Positions 6,915 through 14,123 of a stretch of DNA of 20,980 bases are shown here, piece after piece. Location of the stretch: contig JASJEI010000316.1 of the NCBI GenBank assembly GCA_030064795.1, forward strand, positions 1 to 20,980, in the 5' to 3' direction. Position numbers and translations under genes: made by a program. Within the stretch, counting starts at the first letter, position 1, and each line of letters opens with the position of its first letter. Source of the DNA: Pleurocapsa sp. MO_226.B13. GTDB taxonomy: Bacteria > Cyanobacteriota > Cyanobacteriia > Cyanobacteriales > Xenococcaceae. The notes under the pieces were generated by a model. The model searched no databases, was not told the DNA's origin, and worked only from the letters and a program-made list of their open reading frames with translations.

Positions 6915-7025
6915 GAGAATTGCGATCGCCTCGATTTTCCTCAAATTGCTCTTTTTCCATAGCAGTAGTTTTTATGCGATAATTCATAAAAGAAAAATAT
7001 TTTAATATTTGCTTAATATAAAGCA

Positions 7026-7406
7026 ATGAATGAGCCAGCTAAAGAACAACCAGTCCCAGAGGAAACTCTATCTAAAGAAAAAACTCTAGCCGAACAAGCC
7101 CCACCGAGTTATGAATGTCGTTCTTGTGGATATGTCTATGTACCATCCAAAGGAGACAACCAAAGCAATATCTCTGCTGGTACGCTATTTAGCGAATTAC
7201 CCGACGATTGGCGTTGTCCTGTCTGTGGGGTTCGTAAAAATCAATTTGTCAATGTCGGCGCGCAGGGCGCACCCTCTGGCTTTGCCGAAAATTTAGACTA
7301 TGGCTTTGGGGTCAATCGTTTAACTCCCGCCCAGAAAAACATTTTAATTTTTGGTGCGTTGGGTTTGGGTTTCTTATTTTTCTTAAGCTTATATGGCTTG
7401 AACTAG
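7026..7406 (+). CDS. rubA: Membrane-anchored rubredoxin RubA (photosystem assembly)
   Basis: The 126-residue protein has a rubredoxin domain at about 29-78 with iron ligands in CRSCGY (C31, C34) and CPVCG (C64, C67). A flexible linker follows, then a C-terminal membrane helix at about 104-123. The N-terminus (1-28) is Glu/Pro-rich. Membrane-anchored rubredoxin of this form is known in oxygenic phototrophs and is needed for photosystem accumulation, especially early PSII assembly. The gene order rubA - ycf48 - psbEFLJ is conserved in cyanobacteria and supports the assignment. The linker contains a GC-rich stretch (GGCGCGCAGGGCGCACC near 7257-7273, encoding GAQGAP) unlike its AT-rich surroundings, possibly a small repeat insertion. 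Confidence 0.95.
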   Translation: MNEPAKEQPVPEETLSKEKTLAEQAPPSYECRSCGYVYVPSKGDNQSNISAGTLFSELPDDWRCPVCGVRKNQFVNVGAQGAPSGFAENLDYGFGVNRLTPAQKNILIFGALGLGFLFFLSLYGLN

Positions 7407-7507
7407 CAAAACAGAGCCACACTAAGCTTATTTATTCTGCCTAATCTGAATGTTTGTGCTTTGCCAGACATTGCTTTTATATGCTTTAACCAGTCACAAA
7501 AACGTTT

Positions 7508-8563
7508 ATGAATTCACTGATTCGACGTGGTTGGATTCGCGCCCTGAAAAGGCGCGTTCCCCACATTCAAAAATTAAAACAGGTAGTTGTATTATTAGCA
7601 GTCTGCATATTTTGTATTAGCTGTAGCAAGGTGTCATCTACTGTAACCAATCCCTGGAAAACAATAACTTTACCTTCAGAAGCAATTTTTTCCGATGTTG
7701 CCTTTACTAATAACCCAGATCGCGGTTGGTTAGTTGGTACTCAGGCAAACCTCTTTGAAACTAATGATGGAGGCGAAACTTGGTCGCAAAAAGCCTTAAA
7801 CTTAGGAGAGGAAAAAGTTGCTCTCGAAGCAGTTAGCTTTTATGGAGATGAAGGCTGGATTGTCGGTCAACCCTCAATCTTGTTACACACAGAAGATGGA
7901 GGCGATAGTTGGTCGCGCATTCCTTTAAGTAGTAAGTTACCAGGTGCGCCCTTAGATATTCTCGCTTTGGACAACTCCTCGGCTGAGATGGTAACAAACC
8001 TAGGAGCTATCTATAAAACTCAAGATGGTGGTAAGAACTGGAAAGCCTTGGTAGAAGGTTCTGTGGGTGTAGCCAGAAACATTCACCGTTCTAATGATGG
8101 TAGATATGTGGCAGTTTCAGCTAAAGGTAACTTTTATTCGACTTGGGAACCTGGCGATACCGAGTGGACTCCTCACCAACGAACTTCTTCCCGCCGTTTG
8201 CAAAATATGGGCTTTAATGAAGATGGTAGTCTGTGGTTACTTGCCCGTGGTGGGCAAATTCAATTTAGCGAATCAGCTGAAGATTATGAAGCATGGGGAG
8301 AACCGATCTATCCCGAATTTTCAACTAGTTGGGGTTTTTTGGATGTTGGTTATCGCACTCCTGAAGAAATTTGGCTAGCAGGAGGTAGTGCTAATCTATT
8401 AGTAAGTCCCGATGGTGGTCAAACTTGGTCGAAAGATCGCGATGTAGAAAATGTCCCCTCTAATTTTTACAAAGTAGTTTTTGTTTCGCCCCAGAAAGGC
8501 TTTATTCTAGGTGAAAGAGGAACAATACTTAAATATGTCCCCGAAGCTGGTGCTGCTGCTTAG
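7508..8563 (+). CDS. ycf48: Photosystem II assembly factor Ycf48 (HCF136 homologue)
   Basis: The 351-residue protein is a seven-bladed propeller of Asp-box type. Repeats such as TNDGGETW, TEDGGDSW, TQDGGKNW and SPDGGQTW (S/T-x-D-G-G-x-x-W) mark successive blades, and the C-terminus has GERGTILKY. Ycf48 binds D1 precursor and helps form the early PSII reaction centre on the lumenal side. A hydrophobic segment (about 25-38) ending in CISC suggests signal peptidase II processing at Cys39, as in other cyanobacterial Ycf48 proteins, though the lipobox is imperfect. The N-terminus before it is unusually long and basic (MNSLIRRGWIRALKRR). No later ATG, GTG or TTG fits before the signal helix, so I keep this start. 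The extra leader coincides with a GC-rich hairpin at 7538-7556. Confidence 0.93.
   Translation: MNSLIRRGWIRALKRRVPHIQKLKQVVVLLAVCIFCISCSKVSSTVTNPWKTITLPSEAIFSDVAFTNNPDRGWLVGTQANLFETNDGGETWSQKALNLGEEKVALEAVSFYGDEGWIVGQPSILLHTEDGGDSWSRIPLSSKLPGAPLDILALDNSSAEMVTNLGAIYKTQDGGKNWKALVEGSVGVARNIHRSNDGRYVAVSAKGNFYSTWEPGDTEWTPHQRTSSRRLQNMGFNEDGSLWLLARGGQIQFSESAEDYEAWGEPIYPEFSTSWGFLDVGYRTPEEIWLAGGSANLLVSPDGGQTWSKDRDVENVPSNFYKVVFVSPQKGFILGERGTILKYVPEAGAAA
7538..7556 (+). repeat. CGCGCC-N7-GGCGCG hairpin inside the ycf48 leader codons
   Basis: A perfect 6-bp GC stem with loop CTGAAAA lies 28 nt after the A of the start codon. The composition is unlike the flanking AT-rich DNA. It encodes part of an N-terminal leader that looks longer than the usual Ycf48 signal sequence. 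It could be a small mobile repeat captured in frame, or it could affect translation. Confidence 0.4.
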
Positions 8564-8587
8564 AAATTTTTTAGCAACACTTTCTAG

Positions 8588-8617
8588 TTGTAGGCAGATA
8601 CCTTTGTTTCGTATTAT
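8588..8617 (+). promoter_or_regulatory. Candidate psbE operon promoter
   Basis: TTGTAG (8588-8593) and TATTAT (8612-8617) are spaced by 18 bp, close to the sigma70 consensus. They lie about 50 bp upstream of the psbE start. The psbEFLJ genes are normally one transcript, so a promoter in this gap is expected. There is no independent support. Confidence 0.4.
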
Positions 8618-8667
8618 GTAAATTATGTAGAAAGCTTTAAAACTTTTAATAAGGAGAGATAAAACTT

Positions 8668-8913
8668 ATGGCAGGCGATACTGGAGAACGTCCATTTTCC
8701 GATATTATTACCAGCGTTCGTTACTGGGTAATCCACAGCGTAACTATTCCGATGCTATTTATTGCAGGATGGTTATTTGTCAGTACTGGACTGGCTTACG
8801 ATGCTTTCGGTACTCCTCGTCCCAACGAGTATTTTACTCAGGATAGAATTGAGTTACCAGTTGTTAGCGATCGCTTTAATGCGAAAGAGCAAATTAAAGA
8901 ATTTAATCAATAA
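8668..8913 (+). CDS. psbE: Cytochrome b559 alpha subunit PsbE
   Basis: The 81-residue protein begins [14 protein letters not shown] and carries [11 protein letters not shown], where His23 is the axial heme ligand shared with PsbF. One membrane helix (about 19-41) is followed by the typical lumenal tail with [10 protein letters not shown]. It forms the heme-bridged alpha-beta cytochrome b559 of the photosystem II core, which is required for PSII assembly. Its length is the normal one for the family. A strong AAGGAGAG ribosome site precedes the ATG. It is the first gene of psbEFLJ. Confidence 0.98.
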   Translation: MAGDTGERPFSDIITSVRYWVIHSVTIPMLFIAGWLFVSTGLAYDAFGTPRPNEYFTQDRIELPVVSDRFNAKEQIKEFNQ

Positions 8914-8944
8914 AACTTTTGATAAAGAAAGTAGGTAAAAAAAT

Positions 8945-9079
8945 ATGACCAGTAATAATCCCAATCAACCCGTTTCTTACCCCATCTTTACCGTTAGATG
9001 GTTGGCAATTCATACTCTAGCAGTACCCACTGTATTCTTTTTAGGGGCGATCGCCTCGATGCAATTTATTCAACGATAG
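8945..9079 (+). CDS. psbF: Cytochrome b559 beta subunit PsbF
   Basis: This short ORF of 44 residues has the PsbF hallmarks: a polar N-terminus ([20 protein letters not shown]), AIHTLAVP with the heme-ligand His23, and a membrane helix ending in [10 protein letters not shown]. Length and sequence match the family. It starts 31 nt after psbE and is followed after 17 nt by psbL. With PsbE it binds the b559 heme. Confidence 0.97.
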   Translation: MTSNNPNQPVSYPIFTVRWLAIHTLAVPTVFFLGAIASMQFIQR

Positions 9080-9096
9080 GAGAACAACTCAAACTT

Positions 9097-9216
9097 ATGG
9101 AAAGAAATTCAAACCCCAATAAGCAGCCAGTAGAACTTAATCGCACCTCCCTTTACTTAGGGTTACTTTTGGTTGCAGTTCTCGGCATCCTTTTCTCTAG
9201 TTACTTCTTTAACTAG
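9097..9216 (+). CDS. psbL: Photosystem II protein PsbL
   Basis: The product has 39 residues, starting [20 protein letters not shown] and then one membrane helix ending FSSYFFN. The motif [13 protein letters not shown] is diagnostic. I place the start at ATG 9097 after TAGGAG. A longer in-frame reading from 8998 overlaps psbF in another frame and is not credible. PsbL sits at the PSII dimer interface and affects QA function and electron flow. Confidence 0.97.
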   Translation: MERNSNPNKQPVELNRTSLYLGLLLVAVLGILFSSYFFN

Positions 9217-9268
9217 AGCGACATTCTGAATGATTTAATAATTAATAGCAAGTAGGAGTTTTAGAATA

Positions 9269-9388
9269 ATGTTTGCAGATGGAAGAATTCCTTTGTGGAT
9301 TGTCGCCACAGTAGCTGGCATGGGTGTCATTGCAGTTGTTGGTATCTTTTTCTACGGTGCTTATGCTGGTGTTGGCTCTGCAATGTAG
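9269..9388 (+). CDS. psbJ: Photosystem II protein PsbJ
   Basis: The product has 39 residues ([20 protein letters not shown], then a Gly-rich helix ending [12 protein letters not shown]), which is the standard PsbJ sequence and length. A TAGGAG ribosome site lies upstream of the ATG. One membrane helix spans about residues 9-32. PsbJ is a PSII core small subunit near cytochrome b559 involved in assembly and plastoquinone exchange. It is the last gene of the operon, with a terminator 61 nt further on. Confidence 0.97.
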   Translation: MFADGRIPLWIVATVAGMGVIAVVGIFFYGAYAGVGSAM

Positions 9389-9449
9389 AAATGTAGAGTC
9401 GCATACTATCTCAATACACCTTAAAAAGTAGAATAAACAAATATTAGAA

Positions 9450-9483
9450 ACCGCCCAGTATTTTGACTAGGCGGTGTTTTTTT
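9450..9483 (+). terminator. Intrinsic terminator of the psbEFLJ operon
   Basis: ACCGCC (9450-9455) pairs with GGCGGT (9470-9475), with an inner AGT/ACT pairing, and is followed by TTTTTTT from 9477. The GC stem plus T tract and the position after psbJ make this a confident rho-independent terminator. Confidence 0.87.
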
Positions 9484-9610
9484 ATGTTGTTGATTTTTGA
9501 TGTTTGATTGCTATATTTTGTAATCGTATTGTAACAAAGCGATCGCTGTTTTTGATTAGAAATTTTTCAAGCTGCGTTAAATTCTTTCCAAACTAATACC
9601 TAGCCTGTGG

Positions 9611-9668
9611 GGTGGGCAAAATGTAATACTAGCAAATTATCGTTTCTCCGAATAGCTTATTGCCCACC
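9611..9668. repeat. Palindromic GGTGGGCAA / TTGCCCACC element
   Basis: The 9-bp arms GGTGGGCAA (9611-9619) and TTGCCCACC (9660-9668) are perfectly complementary across 40 bp. The layout (GGTGGG arm, AT-rich centre of 40-44 bp, complementary arm) resembles the element at 4173-4243. It lies beside a decayed transposase fragment and may be a non-autonomous palindromic repeat. Confidence 0.5.
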
Positions 9669-9702
9669 AATTAAACCTATAATCGACATCAACATCTAAT
9701 TA

Positions 9703-9995
9703 CAGTGAGCATCAACACATTAATCCGCTCTAAAAAAACTAAGTCTTTGTCTGAAATATCCCGTATCTTCTCCCAGAACTCAACTCTTAATTTTTCTACT
9801 CGTTCTGTTTCTTCTTGCTCCGTCTTTACGCTGAGGAAACCGTTGACTCGCAGACGGTGCGCTTTCTCATTCGGATGCAGAGTTTTTGTTGACGGTTAAT
9901 TGTAGTTTTTGAGTCATTCTTCCCATCGTGGCACGAGAAATATTAATGCCTGACTTCTCATAAAGCATTTGGCATAGTTCATCAATCAAGTAATC
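9703..9995 (-). pseudogene. IS630-family transposase remnant with an in-frame insert
   Basis: On the minus strand, codons from 9995 read DYLIDELCQMLYEKSG then INISRATMGRMTQKLQL, which matches the helix-turn-helix part of IS630-type transposases. After a frameshift near 9880 the reading resumes as LHPNEK, then ETERVEKLRVEFWEKIRDI and DLVFLERIN. In intact members the DDE region starts LVF(L/I)DESG. Here the catalytic Asp-Glu is replaced by ERIN and the remaining catalytic domain is absent. The N-terminal part is also missing. Between NEK and ETERV there are 17 extra codons (9812-9862) that intact members lack. The gene is dead and I found no terminal repeats. Confidence 0.72.
9812..9862. repeat. 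51-bp insert within the IS630 remnant
   Basis: It splits the NEK-ETERV sequence of the transposase by exactly 17 codons. It is more GC-rich than its surroundings, and CCGTC (9820-9824) and GACGG (9853-9857) form a short inverted repeat inside it. The transposase frame stays open through it, as expected for a small element that inserts in multiples of three. Confidence 0.45.
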
Positions 9996-10823
9996 TTTAA
10001 GTCAGGAAAGTAGCTTGAATAGAAAAGGCAAGCAACACAATATATAGTCTGTTTTCGGGATTTTGACTGGATTGTGTACTAAGGGTAATTGATAATAATT
10101 TTCCAAGCTTTGATGTGGCTGAAGCTGGCAATTTTTAGCGAGATTATTAAATAGGATTTACTTTTTTAAAACCAGCAAGCCAGAGTGAGTGAATTTTACT
10201 TAAGTTGATAATAGTTGATTTTTGTTAACGCTACTTTGAGCTAGCTAAAGTTATAATATTAACAAAATAATTATATCTTTGATTCCAACTTACAAACATT
10301 AAAAAACGTTAATCAAAAGCATTTATCTGAGAGCGAAGTTTTCTTGTAGAGCATCTTTTTTTTCTAGATTAAAAAAATAATTAATCATCATACTAAACTA
10401 CTAATTTGGAAGTGTGGAGTTAGTAGTTGAGGGTCTAGAGAGGCGATCTATAACCATAATAAATGATTTAAAAGTTAATAAATTTATCAAACAAAGTTAG
10501 CGCGATCGCTCGCAACCGCGCTTCGTAGACGTAACTACCAACAACTTAAATAAAACAAGAATAAAAGTATAAATTTTTTAACATTTACTCGACTAAGAGT
10601 GACTGTTACTTTTTGGTGTTGCTGAATTTTGACAACAGACAATAATACATATTAATTATACCACTTAAGCATAAATATTTGCTTAATAGAGTTAGGGATT
10701 TTTCTCAGCAACAATACATAGTTTATTCAGCGAGCATTTATTAACTTTTCAGCTAGCTCGATCACCATAATAAGTGAATCAAAAGACAACTAGATTTAAC
10801 TTTTACTAATTGAGGATAAGACT
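9996..10823. other. Gene-free AT-rich spacer
   Basis: I see no supportable gene in these roughly 830 bases. It has many stops in all frames. One HIP1-containing GC patch (near 10501-10530) stands out. A 20-odd-bp sequence beginning ACCATAATAA occurs twice in imperfect form (10453 and 10764). The second copy lies about 60 bp upstream of the small secreted-protein gene and could belong to its promoter region. Confidence 0.5.
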
Positions 10824-11165
10824 ATGAAACGCCTTTTAATTATGACAATAACAACATTAACAGCTATGGGGATCGCTTCGCCTTTATTAGCCCAAACAAG
10901 AATTACCACCAACACTGGAATGGCAAGAGAAATTCTAGCGATAACTCCCTATGATTTGGTCACAGGAAGCTACCAAGGTCGTTTTGCCAATCAAGGAATT
11001 CCTTCTGCTGGTAGATTTACAACTGCCGTTCGCACTAACAAAATTCAAGCAGAAGATTTGGTTGAAGCTGCAATTGCCCAACGCAGGTTATCCGCAGAAA
11101 CTTTGAACGATCGAAGCTATATTAGTCATGTTGAAGCTATCTTGAATAACTTAGATAGAAACTAA
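10824..11165 (+). CDS. Small secreted protein of unknown function
   Basis: The 113-residue protein starts with a clear signal peptide (KR, hydrophobic core, cleavage after ASPLLA near residue 23). The mature part is about 90 residues, mostly helical and polar, with no Cys and no recognised motif. It contains a central TPYDLVTGSYQGRFANQGIP and a helical C-terminus ending NLDRN. A GAGGATAA ribosome site precedes the ATG and an intrinsic terminator follows, so it is a monocistronic gene after a long spacer. It should act in the periplasm or outside the cell. I do not recognise a family. Confidence 0.8.
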   Translation: MKRLLIMTITTLTAMGIASPLLAQTRITTNTGMAREILAITPYDLVTGSYQGRFANQGIPSAGRFTTAVRTNKIQAEDLVEAAIAQRRLSAETLNDRSYISHVEAILNNLDRN

Positions 11166-11218
11166 TCATTTAGCATTGAGCATTAAAGATTTCTGAATAT
11201 TTTGACTTGGTTGACTGC

Positions 11219-11254
11219 AAAAAACTCCACTGAAATATGCTGGAGTTTTTTATA
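11219..11254 (+). terminator. Intrinsic terminator after the small secreted protein
   Basis: AAAAAACTCCA (11219-11229) and TGGAGTTTTTT (11241-11251) pair across an 11-nt loop, and the 3' arm provides the T tract. It lies 54 nt after the stop codon. The stem is fairly AT-rich but the structure is symmetric and well placed. The A-rich 5' arm means it could also serve the minus strand. Confidence 0.75.
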
Positions 11255-11345
11255 AAACATATCAACCGTAACCTCACGAGTTCTTCAAGTTGTTAGTTTA
11301 ATCTCAAGGTAAAAGACGAGGGACTTTTGTAGGGGAGGCGACGAA

Positions 11346-12071
11346 ATGTTATTTCGCCAATTATATGACAGCCGATCGAATACTTATACATATCTACTAG
11401 CCGATTTAGAATTAAAAGAAGCAATTCTCATCGATCCTGTTTTAGAACAAGTCCAACGAGATTTAACCTTGCTTCAAGAGTTAGGATTAAGTCTGCGTTA
11501 CTGCTTAGAAACCCATATTCATGCCGACCATATTACAGGTACGGGGAAACTTAGAGAGTTAACAGGCTGTTTGAGTATTATCCCAGAAAATGCGAGGGCT
11601 AGTTGCGCCGATCGCTATATTCAAGATGAAGAAGATTTGGAATTGGGTTCGATGGTTATCGAAGCGATCGCGACTCCTGGACATACAGACAGTCACATGG
11701 CTTATTTAGTCAATGGAGTAAGTGTCCTAACAGGAGATGCTTTATTTATTCGTGGTTGTGGCCGAACTGACTTCCAAGGCGGAGATGCTGGGAGGCTATA
11801 CGATTCAGTAACCAAAAGACTATTTACTCTACCCGATGCAACTTTAGTTTATCCCGGTCATGACTATCGCGGACATACAGTTTCGACAATTGGTGAAGAA
11901 AAACAGTGGAATCCTCGCTTTGTTGGTAGAGATAGAGCTAACTTTATTCAGTTTATGAATCAGCTTAATCTTCCTCATCCGCAAAAAATGATGGAAGCAC
12001 TACCCGCCAACCAAAATTGTGGAAATGTTATTGCCATGGACAGAGCAGATTTTGCTACTGCGGATTCTTAA
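11346..12071 (+). CDS. Persulfide dioxygenase (ETHE1-like metallo-beta-lactamase fold)
   Basis: The 241-residue protein is a compact MBL-fold hydrolase. It has the motif THIHADHITG (H57, H59, D61, H62), then GHTDSH (H113), GDALFIRGCGRTDF (D131) and YPGHDY (H172). The GCGRTDFQ segment and the short length point to ETHE1-type persulfide dioxygenases, which use a mononuclear Fe(II) held by two His and an Asp to oxidise glutathione persulfide to sulfite. It should be cytosolic. A GGGGAGG ribosome site precedes the ATG. The next genes (TauE-type exporter and rhodanese) fit sulfite removal and sulfane-sulfur transfer. A glyoxalase II role is less likely given the motif set. Confidence 0.9.
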   Translation: MLFRQLYDSRSNTYTYLLADLELKEAILIDPVLEQVQRDLTLLQELGLSLRYCLETHIHADHITGTGKLRELTGCLSIIPENARASCADRYIQDEEDLELGSMVIEAIATPGHTDSHMAYLVNGVSVLTGDALFIRGCGRTDFQGGDAGRLYDSVTKRLFTLPDATLVYPGHDYRGHTVSTIGEEKQWNPRFVGRDRANFIQFMNQLNLPHPQKMMEALPANQNCGNVIAMDRADFATADS

Positions 12072-12085
12072 TAACTATTAAACAG

Positions 12086-12676
12086 ATGAATAAGTCAATA
12101 AAGAGAATGATGTTAACTTGGCAACGACTCGGAACGATGCTGGCACTAGGTACAACTCTCTGGGGGACAACTATTGCAGCCACTAAAGCAGTTCAACTAG
12201 CTGATGGGACAGTCGCCTTTGCCAAACCACCCCGATTGCTTAATGCCATTACTACTTTTAGGGCTGCTAGAGCCTGGGGAGCTAAATATTATTTCACCTT
12301 AATTTTACCGCCAAACGCAGACGAACCATTACAAAAGGTCACTATCAATCTGCGTCGAGGAGCGGATGATATCGACTATCGACTCGATAAGACGATCGCA
12401 GCAGTGGGAACGGCCAGAAACAGAACCGAAGAAATTGCGATCGCCAGTGCTACCTTTGATGAAGAAACAGAAACCATGACGGTAATTTTTGCCGAGCCGA
12501 TATCTCCTGGAACCACCTTTACCGTTGGCTTAAGACCCAAACGCAATCCAGATTTAGGTGGTACTTATCTATTTGGGGTTACTGCTTTTCCTGCTGGGGA
12601 GAAATCACAAGGAATCTATTTAGGTTCGGCTCGTTTGCAATTTGACGATGCTAGCGATTTTGATTTTGACATTTAA
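12086..12676 (+). CDS. DUF2808 family exported protein
   Basis: I start at ATG 12086 (196 residues). An earlier in-frame ATG at 12017 would overlap the dioxygenase and encode a Cys-rich leader that looks artefactual. ATGs at 12107 and 12110 are also possible. The N-terminus has a basic stretch followed by a hydrophobic helix (about 14-32), a signal peptide or anchor. The body (AKYYFTLILPPNADEPLQKV, then INLRRGADDIDYRL, LRPKRNPDLGGTYLFGVTAFP, SARLQF) fits the DUF2808 family that is widespread in cyanobacteria and of unknown function. Its stop overlaps the next start by 1 nt, so it is translated with the exporter, although the functional link to sulfur metabolism is not established. Confidence 0.82.
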   Translation: MNKSIKRMMLTWQRLGTMLALGTTLWGTTIAATKAVQLADGTVAFAKPPRLLNAITTFRAARAWGAKYYFTLILPPNADEPLQKVTINLRRGADDIDYRLDKTIAAVGTARNRTEEIAIASATFDEETETMTVIFAEPISPGTTFTVGLRPKRNPDLGGTYLFGVTAFPAGEKSQGIYLGSARLQFDDASDFDFDI

Positions 12677-13482
12677 TGACTGGTGTCAATAGAAAAATGA
12701 CTTGGATTACTGGACATCTTTTAGCATTACTGATCGGTCTTAGTTTGGGATTGATTGGGGGTGGTGGCTCAATTCTGGCAGTACCAATTCTGGTTTATGT
12801 TTTGGGTATAGAAGTCAAGACAGCGATCGCTATGAGCCTGGCAATTGTCGGTATCGTCAGTTTAATCGGGGTAATTCCCCACTGGCAACAGGGCAACGTT
12901 AATCTCAAGACTGCCATTAGTTTTACCCCACCTGCTATGTTAGGAGCGTTTTTGGGAGCGCGTTTAGCTGCCTTACCATTGATTACCAATACCTTTCAAC
13001 TAATGTGCTTTGCGGTGATGATGCTGGTTGCTAGCTATTTCATGATTCGCAAGCCACAAGAGATTTTTAGCGATCGCGTAGAGTTATCTATTCCTACAAA
13101 ACATCCTACAAAACATCAACCCAGATCTCCTTGGATAGCGATCGTTTTAGAAGGATTGGGCGTAGGCATCCTAACTGGCTTTGTAGGTGTAGGAGGAGGC
13201 TTTGCCATCATTCCTGCTTTAGTACTGTTAGGAAAAATACCAATGAAAGAAGCGATCGGTACATCGTTGCTAGTTATCGCTTTCAAATCAGCTACGGGTT
13301 TGATTGGCTACTTGAATCAAGTAAGTATTAATTGGCATTTAATGTTTACCTTTACCACCGTAGCAATCTTAGGTGTAATCTGGGGAGCCTACTTTGCGGG
13401 CAAAATTCAAGGTGCAAAACTACAAAGGGCTTTTGGCTATTTTTTGATTGCTGTGGCAATTTTTATCCTAATCAAACGCTAA
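12676..13482 (+). CDS. TauE/SafE family anion (probably sulfite) exporter
   Basis: The 268-residue membrane protein has two related halves. Each begins with a Gly-rich helix: LSLGLIGGGGSILAVPILVY (about 22-41) and GILTGFVGVGGGFAIIPALV (about 163-182). These are followed by K-A-I-x-x-S-L / E-A-I-G-T-S-L motifs, the signature of TauE/SafE (DUF81) transporters. About eight membrane helices are present. A poorly conserved His/Pro-rich loop near residues 139-151 joins the halves. The start overlaps the previous stop (TAATG); an ATG seven codons later is an alternative. Next to a persulfide dioxygenase that makes sulfite, export of sulfite is the most likely role, inferred from context. Confidence 0.88.
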   Translation: MTGVNRKMTWITGHLLALLIGLSLGLIGGGGSILAVPILVYVLGIEVKTAIAMSLAIVGIVSLIGVIPHWQQGNVNLKTAISFTPPAMLGAFLGARLAALPLITNTFQLMCFAVMMLVASYFMIRKPQEIFSDRVELSIPTKHPTKHQPRSPWIAIVLEGLGVGILTGFVGVGGGFAIIPALVLLGKIPMKEAIGTSLLVIAFKSATGLIGYLNQVSINWHLMFTFTTVAILGVIWGAYFAGKIQGAKLQRAFGYFLIAVAIFILIKR

Positions 13483-13515
13483 CACTTATCTACGAACTAT
13501 TAAGGAGATTGTAAC

Positions 13516-14073
13516 ATGACTCAAACTAACCAACTTCAAGAAATCAATGCTATTACTCTTAAAAAATGGCTCGAACGCCAAAAAGCTTTGTTAATTGATG
13601 TTAGAGAACCTGCTGAATTTGTTTCCGAACACATTCGGGGGGCTAAACTAATGTCTCTTGCTAATTTCGATCCGACACTTATTCCTCAAGATGGCAACCA
13701 AAAAATTGTGTTGCAATGTCAGTCTGGCAAACGTTCGGCACAAGCAGCTCAAAAAATGTTCGAGGCAGGATTTAGCGAGGTATTTCATCTTCAGGGGGGT
13801 TTACCTACTTGGAAAGCTGCGGGATATCCTACCGAAGTCAATAAAAATGCCCCAATTAGTATGTTCCGTCAAGTGCAAATTGTGGCTGGCTCATTAGTCT
13901 TTTTAGGAACTGTATTGGGAGCTTTTGTTTCTCCCTGGTTTTTAATCCTTAGTGGCTTGGTTGGCGGTGGTTTAGTATTTGCTGGAGTCAGTAATACCTG
14001 TGCGATGGCAATGCTGCTAGCAAAATTACCCTACAATCAAAAAGCAGTAAATACAGGAGAGATTGTTCTTTAA
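13516..14073 (+). CDS. Rhodanese-DUF2892 fusion, membrane sulfurtransferase
   Basis: The 185-residue protein has an N-terminal rhodanese domain (about 8-110) with LLIDVREPAEF, EHIRGA and the active loop CQSGKRS, where Cys68 would carry the persulfide, then HLQGGLPTWKAAG. The C-terminal part (about 116-185) is a DUF2892 membrane domain with two helices and the NTCAMAMLLAKLPYN ending, whose Cys161 could also take part in sulfur transfer. The soluble domain probably faces the cytoplasm. An AAGGAG ribosome site precedes the ATG. It completes the sulfur cluster: persulfide handling by rhodanese, oxidation by the dioxygenase, efflux by the TauE-type protein. Confidence 0.9.
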   Translation: MTQTNQLQEINAITLKKWLERQKALLIDVREPAEFVSEHIRGAKLMSLANFDPTLIPQDGNQKIVLQCQSGKRSAQAAQKMFEAGFSEVFHLQGGLPTWKAAGYPTEVNKNAPISMFRQVQIVAGSLVFLGTVLGAFVSPWFLILSGLVGGGLVFAGVSNTCAMAMLLAKLPYNQKAVNTGEIVL

Positions 14074-14123
14074 GTTAATTCAAGTCTCATTAAACGTCTA
14101 CTCATATTTCTTTAATTACGTCT

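Noticed and set aside
8998..9096. Upstream extension of psbL to a start at 8998
   Set aside because: It would overlap psbF in another frame; PsbL has a fixed length of about 39 residues starting at 9097.
9705..9899. Plus-strand 64-codon ORF (Ser/Arg-rich)
   Set aside because: It is antisense to the IS630 remnant, whose minus-strand codons match a known transposase; it has no ribosome site.
11346..12071. Glyoxalase II annotation for the metallo-beta-lactamase protein
   Set aside because: Short length, GCGRTDFQ motif and sulfur-gene neighbours fit ETHE1-type persulfide dioxygenase better.
12017..12085. N-terminal extension of the DUF2808 protein
   Set aside because: It lies inside the dioxygenase gene and encodes an implausible Cys-rich leader before the signal helix.
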